A stretch of 64,000 nt of DNA from Pachyseris speciosa. Lineage: Eukaryota; Cnidaria; Anthozoa; Scleractinia; Pachyseridae. Positions 32,160 through 44,100 of this stretch are shown here, one piece after another. Location of the stretch: contig JAEMWC010000012.1 in assembly GCA_016490735.1 (NCBI GenBank), forward strand, positions 1,505,001 to 1,569,000, written 5' to 3'. A program made the position numbers and the translations under genes. How positions within the stretch are numbered: position 1 is the first letter of the stretch; every line of letters starts with the position of its first letter. The notes beneath the pieces are model-generated. The model saw only the letters and a program-made list of their open reading frames with translations, did not search any database and was not told where the DNA came from.

Positions 32160-35100
32160 GTAAGCGATATAATAGGTTGTTATTTAGTTTCTTTGCAATT
32201 TATTGAGCCTGTTTCACAATGAGCTTTTCCATGCATGGTGGTTTGAAGTTCGATTCTTCTTGAAATATGATACAGGGACTATAAGCATGTGTCAAGAGGC
32301 TTCGAAAGCTTTTATAATTTTCGGAAGCAAGCAGTGGTCGAGTTTTAAGCTTATACATTGAAAAATATTTTAAACAAACATCTTTTGCAGCGTTTTTTTT
32401 TTTGCTGAAAAACGGCTTATTTCATGTGCACTGTACTAAGCTTATAGTCTTTGTACATGTTGTTGAAATGTTCAGCTGCAAAATCTCAGTGTTTTTTTTT
32501 TTTTTTTTTTTTCGTTCGTAAGGTGTGGTAGGCTTGGGGTGAATTTTGCTGATAGTTAGCCTGCAAATTGGTGTTGCAAGCAAAGATGCTTTTAGAGGGG
32601 ATTTTAGCCTGGTTTACTTGTGCAACACAAATGCAAATTTTGACAGACCAAGTGCAAGTACATGCATGCTATAGCAAACGGCATACTCTACCTGCGTGAA
32701 TATTCATTTTGGAATAGTTTCCCCTGGATCAAAAGCCAGTGATATGTGAGTGCACAAGTTTTATAAGCAGCATTTACAGTAGACTTGTTAACACTGATAA
32801 ACTGTCTGAAGTTTTCTTTTGTCATTCAACTTGTTGAGTGTTACTTAAGGGAACAGAACGAGGCTGTATTGCATGCAGCAACATTCAACATGTCAAATGG
32901 CCCAGGGTCCAGTTTCTCGAAGCATGGTTAGTGCTAACCAGGGATTTAATACCCTGACAACCTATAGGTTTTAATACATCTTAACCAATAGGTAGCTCTA
33001 ACCATGCTTCGAGCAACTCAGCCAAGTTCAACTTTCACCACTGTATGCAAATGTTGCCACATTCAGGGAAAAATATGGGAAAACAGATTTTTTTTTCAAG
33101 GTTAGAGAGAAGTCAGGGAATTGTATATCAAGTCACAGAAATTCTAAATTCTACCTGAAAGTCAGTGAAAAGTCAGGGAATTTTACTTTTGGCTTGCCAT
33201 CATGTTTGGGAAGGAGAGTCCTTGTTGATGAAGGTAATGTCGTTTCAAAAAAATTCCTGCAAAGGATTCGATTTCTGTGGCTTTTTTTCACAGTGCCTTT
33301 CTTGCTGAAGATTTGTCCTGCATGGTCAGTGAAAATTGGTTTGTGGTCAGTGAAATGTCAGAGAATTTTTTCTATCCCAATGAGTGGCAACCATGGCATA
33401 AAAGATGGCTTAACATTTGTTGAATGGTAGTTACAACATTTGTTTATTAACAAAATACATGGACACACAAAAAACTGCTCTGTAGCCAACAGTATAAGGA
33501 GCAACAGTTAATGTTGATCCTTGTACCATAGGCTATACAGGAGTTTAATTTTTATGCGAGCATGCATTATGTGGTTTCTGACATTAATACACACATATCT
33601 ATCTACATATGCTTGTGCTTTGACTCGATTTAGTTACAAGTTTAAGTCATAGTAATGCACATGTCATTGGCTTCCCTGAGGGGTTGACCCCCTGGCTAAC
33701 CAGGGGGATTGTAAAATCTGTCAAGTATACTGAGGAATTTTCCTGGGGGGGTCGGGGAATCTCTCAAGACAAAGTCCCTTGGGTGAGTTTTCTCTCAGCT
33801 GAAAATCCCCATGACACCCTTTTCAAACTTGTGAATTTCCCCACCCCCTAATCTTTGATTGTAAAACGATGTCAAGATTTTCCCCTACCCTCGGGCAAAG
33901 AATCCCATCCATCTCCTTGTATTCCCCCACATATCTCCCTGGTAGGCCCGGGGGTCGAACCCCACGGGGAAGCGGATGACATGTGCATAAGTTTAAGTTC
34001 TAGTAAGGACTGTATGGGTTTTTTACTGTCTTCATCTAAAGCAGCAAGTAAAAAGAATCAGGTGTCACAAGCAAACAAACTAAAGAGAGAGGAGCGGTTG
34101 AATGAGATTGACGACCTTCTGCAAAACAATAAGGAGCTGCAGGACCAGATAATACAGAAACTGGATGAAGCGAGAACTCTGAGTGCAACAACAGAGGTAT
34201 TAAAACAATCCCTTTTCCTGAGTTTTACAAAGTTGTACGGTATGGAACTGCCAGTTGTTGACTTTTGGCCATTAAGAAAGATGGAAGGGTGTCTTAACTG
34301 TATTCGTGGTATAAAAACATGTAATTTACTGAGTCTGAAAACAGATCTATAGTCTTGGACAGAACTGTAGGGAAATCTGAACTTCAAAGCCTTTCTGTGT
34401 ATGTGCAGACAATAGCCACCTGTGTTTGAAAGCCAGAACCTCCCCTAAAAAATTCCGACCCCGTCCTCAAAACAAATCACTGGAGAGCTCACAGATAGGC
34501 AACTTCTTGATTTCTTCCACAACAATGACTTAAGGTGACGTCATCAATCATGTTGCTGTTGCAGTCCACTGTTTGCCTTACAAGTTAGGTTTTCTTGATG
34601 ACAACTCATGATAATTACCGCAAAATTCGAGAAGCTGACCAAGCACATTATTTTGGGAAACATTTTTGAAGGTAAAAATTTTAAATGCAAAAATTGAATA
34701 AACTTCATGTAAAACTGAATTTTGTACCCACAGAATATGAATATCACTGCTGCTAGACAGATCATCATGTTTGTACATAATTGCAAAGCATTGCAAAATG
34801 ATCACTTTGCAAAGTTTTAGCGTACATTTCAGTCAGAGGAAAGAGTTAAAACTACGGTCTGTGGGCAATGTGTGGGTTCTGGTTAATCTAGACTCATTAC
34901 AAAATTCACAAGGAACAGAATATCTCCCCTATTCAGATGGTGTCATTTTTGTCCATTGCAATGTCTTTTGTTTGCAGTTCTGACACTGTGAAATTGTCTT
35001 CCCATCTGCTACAGATACAGTGCTGGGCAAAAGTAAGTTGATAGTCTCTTTTGAATCTCGATTCTCAATCCTCGATTGCTCGAGAATTGAGGATCAAGGA

Positions 35101-38100
35101 ACTACAGTACCGGCCGGAGGGATTGCAGCATGTCCACGCGTGTAAAATGCATGTAATGCGCGTGTAATTTGAGTGGACACTGAGTGGGTATTGCGTGGAC
35201 ACTGCATGTAATGTTCGTGTAAAAATTGCGTGTAAAAATTGCTTTGCGTGTACTCATGGCATACGAGTGATCTTTTGTTATTCATACACGCAAATTTGCC
35301 AAAAAGTCTCAGATGTAGCGCGCAACACTGCGAAATGGCTGTACATGTTATTTGACAGAGTTATAAACACGCAGCGATCAATGTGCTACGGAACGTGAAA
35401 TCAAAACAACTCGTAATAAAATAGCGAATTTCCATGTTACTTCTTAACACTAAATTATTAAACGAACCTCAACCCATTGACTACCACCTGTTTTTACATT
35501 TTTGGAGTGATTTTCCACCTATAAACAATGAGTAGCAATTCGTGACTCTTTATTTGAACTACCAGGGAAAAGTGGTGCTGTCCTAAGCCACTGGAGGCTC
35601 AAGGTTTCTGAAAACGTCATTTTGACGTAGTTATTTTTTATCCGTGAAGCGACAACAATGGCCCAAGTTTGGTTTGCTTGCGATTTTTGCTAAATTTACA
35701 GCCATTTTTCATCTTTAGCGGTTGCCTGATGAGCATCATTAAGCGTGACGGTAGCTAAGAGTCCACTTTCTTTTTTGAATTTGGCTTGTTACTCAACGAA
35801 CTGGGAATTTGGCCGGTCGAACACTTACAGTGTAGTAGCTTTGGGACTCGACTATTGATGAATTTCTCGACCTACCGCCACATATTTTGGAATTTCTGAG
35901 TACTGAAGATGACCACAAGCAGGAGTTTTTGGCAGTAGGTCGGAGTGTAGACTTAGTTTATACGTGAAAGAATTGGGAGAAGGAATGGGTGCTGTCAAAA
36001 ATTCTCGTTATTTCCCAGCATGCAATGTGGTCTAGGTAAAGGCCCGAATGCACTGGAACAAAAGGCTGTATCTACACTCAGGAGAAGAATATGAACAAAA
36101 AAAGTCATTTGTAAGCTAGAAAAAGGACTGAATTTCATTATGATGGTTGAAGTTTGGTTTTTTGGCGATGATTTCCTTAAAAAACATGAAGGCAAAAAGG
36201 GGCATTTTTGTTGTTTCTCTTTGACATTAAAAACGGTCAGTTTCATTCTTGTCCAAACTTAAAAGGCCATATTTGTGACCGCTCACGTGAAAACGTACAC
36301 TAGCGGCTGTACGTTCGAACGGCAAAACGCACGGCTTATGAATGACTGACACACGGATGGCCAGGACGTTTGACACGGTTATGTTGAACGGCTGAAGAAA
36401 AATTTTGAACGGCTCAAGTGAACGGCTGAACAGCAGTAGAAAAATTTTGAACGACTCAAGTGAACGGCTGAACGATCAAACAATCATTAATTCATCCAAC
36501 ATCGTGTTTGTCAAACGTAACGTTGGGTGGCTAAAATGGGCAAACAATGTTTGACCAAACACCAGCGATTTCGACGATATTTGGTTTATTTGGTTGCATT
36601 TTACCGGCTGTGCACGCTTTGTTGGTTGGGGTGGCTAAACGATTGATCAATTTTGTTCGCAATGCGAAAAAATATAATCTTCTAAATCGAACATGGCAAA
36701 CCATTTTAATGTTAAAGTCGAGAGAGGCGGCTAAACAATCATTTACCGGGGGCTTTAACGGCGAACGGCTAAATAATATCATTATTTTTCGAATGGATCG
36801 CTGAGAACGCACGGTTGAATGGGTAAAGACAATAAATATTTTGAATCGACGATCACGAAACCCCATTCAATATTGGGTCGATGTTTGTGTTTTCATGCTG
36901 TGTTTCTGACATTAAAAACTCAGAACCTGTTTTAAAGTTCGAAAATGAAAGATCCCTACGCATATTTCTCGTTAAATGTCTACCAGTAACAAAGGTACAG
37001 GGAACTACTGTTATTTTATGACGACGAAACCATCTCTTTGTGTCAATAAGAACGGCGAGCGGTTGTTTATACTTACCGAAGCATAACATTCGCCATATGT
37101 GACCCTCCACAGGAAAACAGTCACTAAGGTGAACGCACGCACACGGCACGGTCGCACGTTAAAACAAAAGAAGCATGTCTCAACACGGTGGCTGCGTGTT
37201 AGTCACTTTCCTCATTAGTGTCCAAGTTATTGTTTTCCTTTGCACGCTGAAGACAATGCAGCGTGTTGAGATTCCTGTGTGCGATATCACACGTATCAAC
37301 ACGGTGACCGTGTCAGCAGTTTTATTGTCTCCCGATATCCAGCAGAGATTTCGAGGCCTCGGCTTTTTTCTTTCCAAAAAAGCTTTGGAAAGTCGCCGCA
37401 ACAAGCAGCGGGATTGCAGATTTGTCCTCAATTCTGTACGTGACCACAGATACAAAGTAGATTTTCTAGGCAAGTTAAAGAAGGAACTTCCCCTCACTCA
37501 CTTTAAGGTTTTCAAAGGGCCGGCTATTTTTTGGTTTGTATCCGAGTTTGAATTTTCACTCGTTTCCCACGGGTGGAACAAATCAACCAAAACCACCAAA
37601 ATGAGACAAACTTCTTTTCAACGACCCTTATGCATTTGCCCTCAACAAACAGGTCACAGAATTTTGAAAAAACTAATGGGAATGAAATGTGATTTAACAC
37701 CATCCAAAAACACCATTCAACTTAAAGGCAAGCGAGATTTATACCTCATAATTTCATGGTTTACTAGTGCTAATCCTCAAATTCGCTGAGATGTTGCGTT
37801 ATCTGACCCCGCCATCAAGTCTCGTAACCTTGCTGATCAGATTTCAAACTACAGTATGCAAATTTGTCTTAAATCAGTCAGGTGTGTAAAATGAAAAACA
37901 ACAGCAGTGAAACTAAAAAATATTTATTTTTCTTTTCATCAGAACAAAATAATAATACAACGACCACGAAGCATGTCTGGGAAATTTTTGCAAGAGGTCA
38001 ATCAGTTCCCGAAAATACGAAAACATTCAGACAATAATTCCCGTGTAACAGTCACTGCAAGTGGCAGGGCTTCGATAAGTCTCGCTCATTCCCACGAAGT

Positions 38101-41100
38101 GCATCGCATGACAACACAAATTCTTTACACACGTTTTGTGTATGGCCTTTAAAATTCATCCAGAAAGCATTGCCTTGACATTAAATCCGCTGTTTCGTGC
38201 TTCGTTTGGAGATAAAACAAATCAGCAACTTGTCTAATTTCAAGAAGTTTCAAAAAGCGAAATGCACCAGCTGATCGATAGAAATAAACATTACTCCTCG
38301 GAGCGAAAAGAAACACGATCCAACTGCTGTGATGAGCACTTTTAACGATGAGAATTAGAGGCATTTTATTGTCCTCCGCATTACTGCAGATACTGGTTTC
38401 AATGGTGAGAGACAAACGATTCTCCATTAATGTAATCCGGTAAGCATGGAACCTGTTAAAAGAAGTCTAGCGTGTGTACAAACAAAGACATTACCGTGTT
38501 AATACCATGTTAATCCATCGTGCTAAAAATACAAAGCTCTACCGTGTTAGAATCGTGCAAACAAAGACCACAAACACGCTACTACACGTTCCATTGTTCT
38601 TTGCGCATATATGAATATACGCACGATAAGCCTGTTGTGTCCGAATCGTGCAAGCGTGTTGCTACCGTGCCGTGTGCGTGCATTCACCTTTGTGACTGTT
38701 TTCCCGTGGAGGGTCACATATGCTAATTTGCAAACGCAATGATATTTGCATACAGTAATGCAACGCTTTGTTCAGCCAATCGACTTCGACTCTAGAGCGC
38801 GTTGTCTTAGTAACCACATGGAATTCAACAAGAGTGAGTATTCGCAGAGAAATTGGGATATACCGATTTGGGCCCTGCTTGCACTAAGACAAAAATTTGA
38901 GTTTGGCGTTTGCAAAGAAAACGAAAATTTTGGAATCACCAATTATTTGTTTTTGTAATCCTGTTCGCACATGAAGATGCGAATTTTTTTTTAGCGACAG
39001 ATGGCTCTAATGCAAGGCATCCGCAAAAACCACACTGAAGGAGTCCGTCATCAATTTGATGACCCAGTGACGGATGGATGTCAACGAACAAAGGATTTTC
39101 TCGCCCGACAAAATTTTTACAGCCTCCAAAGCTAGTCGACGGAATCTTTGAAGTTTCGTTGCGCTTGCAAAAATTTGGGTGGGTGCAAAAAAATCGTTCG
39201 CACCAGAAATGGCTTCGCATTGACAGATTTTTGGCAAATCAAACAAAATTTCGCGTAGTGCGAACAGGCCCTTGCACTGGATGTTAAAGTTGACACGATA
39301 TTGTGCGAGTGCAGCCAACCGGAGCGAATTTCGCGGGAAGTGTTGGATTCGAAAAAGCTGTTTTGCTTTATGAAGGCTGTACGCTTTTAGCTTTTCGGCT
39401 GTGACGATGGGTCAACCAAACTTAGTGAAAGCCGGAGAATATACGACAGGATGATAAACAAGTGAATTGTTTGAAGCATAAGCGTTTGCGTGCAGATAAA
39501 ACTCGCTGTGGCTATATGGCCGGTAACTGGTAAACACTAAATTACCGGCGGTCCGGTACTTTTTTAAAAATTGTCAAATTGAAGAATCCTGGCTAATCCA
39601 AACCATCGTATGTCGATTAGGAAAAGTCAAGCGATCCTGAATGATTTAGCGCTCAGAGGACGAACTGGGATTTGTGACACTACTGGTCAAGGTGTTAAAA
39701 ACACTAAATGACCGGCAGTCCCAAACAAATCACGGTTCGTCCTCCGAGCCCACCATAAACCAAGCGCTGGACTTGAGATCTATAAATCATTTCAGGATAT
39801 TTTGACTTTTCCTAATCGACATATGATGGTTTGGATTGGCCGGGATTCTTCAATTTGACAATTTCAAAAAGAAATATCGGACTGCCAGTCAATAAGTCTT
39901 TTTAACACCTTGACCGGCAGTCGACCTGAAAAAAAATTCTAAGTGTCACAAATCACGGTTCGCCCTCTGAGCCCAGCATAAACCAAGCGCTGGAACAAAA
40001 CATTATTCAACAAGAGTGAGTATTCACAGAGAAATTGGGGTATACCAATTTGCACTGGATGTTATTAAAAGCCGACAAGATATTGTGCGAGTGCAGCCAA
40101 CTGGAGCGAATTTCGCTGGAAATGTTGGATGCAAAAATGCTGTTTTGCTTGATAAAGGCCGTGCGCTTTTAGTTTTTCGGCTTTGACGATGGGTCATGCA
40201 AACTTAGTGAAAGCCAGAGAATATGCGACAGGATGATAAGCAAGTGAACTGTTTGAAGCACAAGCGTTTGCGTGCAGATAAAACTCGCTGTGGCTATATG
40301 GCCGGTAACTGGTAAACACTAAATTACCGGCAGTCCGGTATTTTTTTAAAAATTGTCAAATCGAAGAATCCTGACTAATCCAAACCATCGTATTTCGATT
40401 AGGAAAAGTTAAGCGATCCTGAAATGATTTAGTGCTCAGAGGATGAACCGGGATTTGTGACACTACCGGTGAAGGTGTTAAAAACACTAAATGACCGGCA
40501 GTCCCAAACAAATCACGGTTTGTCCTCCGAGCCCACCACAAACCAAGCGCTGGACTTGAGATCTATAAATAATTTCAGGATCGCTTGACTTTTCCTAATC
40601 AACATATGATAGTTTGGATTGGCCGGCAATCTTCAATTTGACAATTTCAAAAAGAAATATCGGACTGCCGGTCAATAAGTCCTTTTAACACATTGACCCG
40701 CAGTTGACCTGAAAAAAGTTTTAAGTGTCACAAATCACGGTTCGCCATCTGAGCCTAAACCAAGCATAAACCAAGCGCTGGATCTATAAATCATTTCATG
40801 ATCGCTTGACCTTTCCTAATCGACATAAGATGGCTTTGGATTAGCCGAGATTCTTTGATTTGGCAATTTTTAAATAGAATGGACTGTGTTTTTGACACCT
40901 TAACTGGCTACCGGCCACATAGGCACAGCGGATAAAATTACGCGGAAAGTTTCCACTGATCGATTTGCCGATTGGACGAATGCATGGAAAAAAACAAACA
41001 GTAAGCACGAAAATTCGAAGAGTATATTAAGTAATAAAAGAAGCTTTACAAAGGATTTTAGTGATTGTTCCTTGGAACATGGAGTGCAATATTCTTGTGT

Positions 41101-44100
41101 GTGAAATTTGACCTCACGATTGACATACTTATATTGGATAACATCTTCGTTTTGACAAGACTTTGGCAACATGCAGCTGGATTTGTAGCTGTTCGAAAAG
41201 TTGTATAATCTTTGATTTGTTTTAAACAGGTAACCGAACTTGTTTATATGACTGAGTGTCTTTTCTGAACTGATGAACAACGGTTGAGAATTGCACAATG
41301 ACAACTGCACGAAGTCGACATTTCAGCAGTAATTAGCAAAATAGTTCTACGGACTCACTTTGTCTGATGTTTCCATTAAGCCACCGAACGTTGTGTTTCG
41401 CAAACGTGATGTTGGATGAATGCACGTTCATTAGCGTTATGAAAGATTGCTTCGTGTCATTTTTCTAAAGTCACGAAGGGAAAAAACAAACAGTAAGCTC
41501 GAAAATTCAAAGAGTATACTAAGTAATAAAAAACTTCAAGAATAACCGCCTTGCAAAGGATTTTAGCTATTGTAGATTCCTGATAGTCTTAATTGGGAAG
41601 CTGAGTGTGATAATTCTGCGAAATTTTTGTGTGTGAAATTCGACCTCATAATAGCGATTGATATTTATGTCGGATAACATCTTTGTTTTGACGAGATCCG
41701 GACTTGTTTACACGACCGAGTGTCTTTTCTGAACTGATGAACAACGAGTTAGAATTGCATAATGACAACCGCACAAAGTTGAAATTTCAGCTAAGTAATA
41801 AAGAACTTCAAGAATAACCGCCTTGCAAAGGATTTTAGCGACTGTAGATTCTTGGTAGTCTTGTGAAGCCAAGTGCAATAATTATGCAAAATTCTTGTGT
41901 GTGAAATAGTGATTAACATACTTATATCGGATAACATATTTGTTTTGACGAGACTTTGCATTGGTATTCGTAGCCGTTAGGGAGGTTGTGTTGTTCGGGT
42001 AACCGAACTTGTTTATACGACTGAGTTCTGAACGCATAACCCTAGCCGTGCAACCGGTTGAACTAATAACCGGCTGAAGTTTTTTTTTTTTTTGAACAGA
42101 TAACACAAGCCGTGCGAATAGCTGCAATTTTTTTTGAGCGGATAAGACAAGCCGTGCGAACGGTGGCAATTTTTTTTTGAACGGATAACACAAGTCGTGC
42201 AAACGGATACAAAATTTTATTGCACGGCAAGTGCACGGCAAAACGCCGTTTGAGCGGATAGCCGTTAGTGTACATTTTCGCATGAGAGGTCACATTTGGT
42301 AAAAGTCGCTATGTTTCTTGCATTTCTTGGATATCCAAGTTTTAAGGGCATTCCATTTCGTGCTCACAACTAACAGGTAAGGCAATATTCGTGCAATTGA
42401 GAAAGTTGCAATGTTTTGAAGCATGGGAGTTTTTTACGGCCGGTTTTGGCCGGCACGGGTGCCAATGGGTTAAGGATTGAAATAAAGCATCTTACTCTTG
42501 TTGAGGGATAACCTTAAATTCTGCACTACTATTTCAGGAATACTGCTGACAAAGTAGGCGGCGATTTTCGCCAGATGCCCACTTCTCATGAAACCCCTGT
42601 TCCACTAAAGCTTGAGCGAAATTCTGCGGCATTCTGCAATAGTTCGAGCGAAATTTTGCAACCCTCCGCGACAGTAAGGTGTTCTGAGCGAAATTTCGCG
42701 CCACTCCGCGATAGTTTGAGCAAAAATTTTGCGGCACTCCGCTATGGTTCGAGTGAAATTCTTTTCGCTAGCTGTAAATGATACATTTATCTTGTTTCTT
42801 TTTATCTCCCCCGCATCATAAACATCTCATTCTTCAACAAACAGCGTGTGCTATTTTTGTCACCCGACGAGGGCAAATTTTTGTCACGTACTAGGCAACG
42901 AATCCTATCAATGGATCGGATTTCATTTTATCTTTTAACAAGGAAAAGTTCTCGTATGTTTTGTTTTGCATTTTGTAATGATCTCCTTCACAATAATGGT
43001 GCTCTTGGTAACTGGGCTGGCTTGCCTGCTTTAAAACTCTCATTTGAAGAACAACAATGACATAACACCGGCAAGGCGGTCAGCAAATAATACGGTAGTG
43101 TTTTGTTCTTGTTACAAGCGGTGAGTGAGTTCCAGGGGAGAGACTTGTGTTATTTTACATGCAGTCACTGAGTGTAAAATTACACGCATAAAAAGTATTT
43201 GCGTGGACACTGCGTGGGCAGTGCACGTAAAGTGAGTGTAAGGTCCGTGTAAACTGCGTGTACTGCACGCACATTACACACGTGTAATGCTGCAATCCCT
43301 CCGGCCGGTACTGTACTATCGAGAATCGAAATGACAAACAAGACTCGCAAGAATCAAGAAACTGCTTGACTGATCTGACAGACTAATCGCTGGGCTAATT
43401 GCACACACGCAACTGGGAATACAAAATATCTTGGTGATTTTTCAGAGAATCGAGGTTTGAGTGAATCGAGTCTTGATTCTCGACTCGATCCTCGATTCTC
43501 ACAAGGTTCTAGTTGAGACTGTCAACTTACTTTTGCATGGTATTGTACGGCAGAATTATTGTTCGTCCCACAAAAGCTGAACACCAGAAACAATGCAAGC
43601 ATCAATGCGGTCACAATCATAACTTTAACAGAGGAGTGCAAAGCATACAGTACCGCTCAAAAGTACCGTAAAGACTCACAGATAAGCTGCACCTTTTACC
43701 CAAAACTTGTTGTTCGAAATCGGGGTGCGGCTTATCTGCGAGACCATTTGGAGAAGGTGCCGTAAATTTTCGTGAATTGACATTTTTATGGAAAAGTACA
43801 TTAATATATACTACATAAAACTAAAACTGAGTATTGATCATTGCTTTTGCAAGTTTGGTGGCTCCTAAAAGAGCCGTTGGTAATGCAAGTATTAGCTTTA
43901 TATTTCAAGCTCACATTTCTGTCACTGTTAAACAGTGCTAAACCTTTGTTAACAGATTGAACGCTTTATGGTCGCTTTTCTTGAACAGAAGAACGTGACA
44001 CAGCATGGAATTTCCATTCCCCCACAAAATTGTTTACAGCATCGACGGCGGTCTGTAACTTCAACAGCAATCGATCCTCTATGGGTGAGAAATTGAAAAT

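Larger units (their letters stand above)
36275..42293. mobile_element. Nest level 3, GTGACC...GGTCAC element with ATTT TSD
   Basis: Starts GTGACCGCTCACGTGAAAAC and ends with the imperfect inverse; ATTT flanks both sides (36271-36274, 42294-42297). Subterminal GAACGGCT repeats lie near the left end and GAACGGATAACACAAG repeats near the right. 6.0 kb including level 4. Confidence 0.85.
35105..43313. mobile_element. Nest level 2, TIR CAGTACCGGCCGGAGGGATT
   Basis: Starts CAGTACCGGCCGGAGGGATT and ends with the inverse; TA at 35103-35104 and 43314-43315. The arms also share GTGTGTAATG / GCGTGGACACTG repeats. It inserted 88 bp inside level 1. No transposase recognised. Confidence 0.85.
35018..43545. 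mobile_element. Outermost Tc1/mariner-like non-autonomous element (nest level 1)
   Basis: Left end CAGTGCTGGGCAAAAGTAAG, right end the inverse of CAATACCATGCAAAAGTAAG, TA on both sides (35016-35017, 43546-43547). Subterminal TCGAG/CTCGATTCTC repeats are on both arms. Almost all of its 8.5 kb is the inserted level 2 element. Confidence 0.8.

Noticed and set aside
32160..32206. Extension of NAB exon 1 to the stop at 32206
   Set aside because: A consensus GTAAGC donor at 32160 and downstream exons in matching phase show it is intron.
37175..37789. 204-codon frame as a host gene
   Set aside because: It lies inside the level 4 transposon, overlaps its terminal repeats, has no recognised domain and no splice context.
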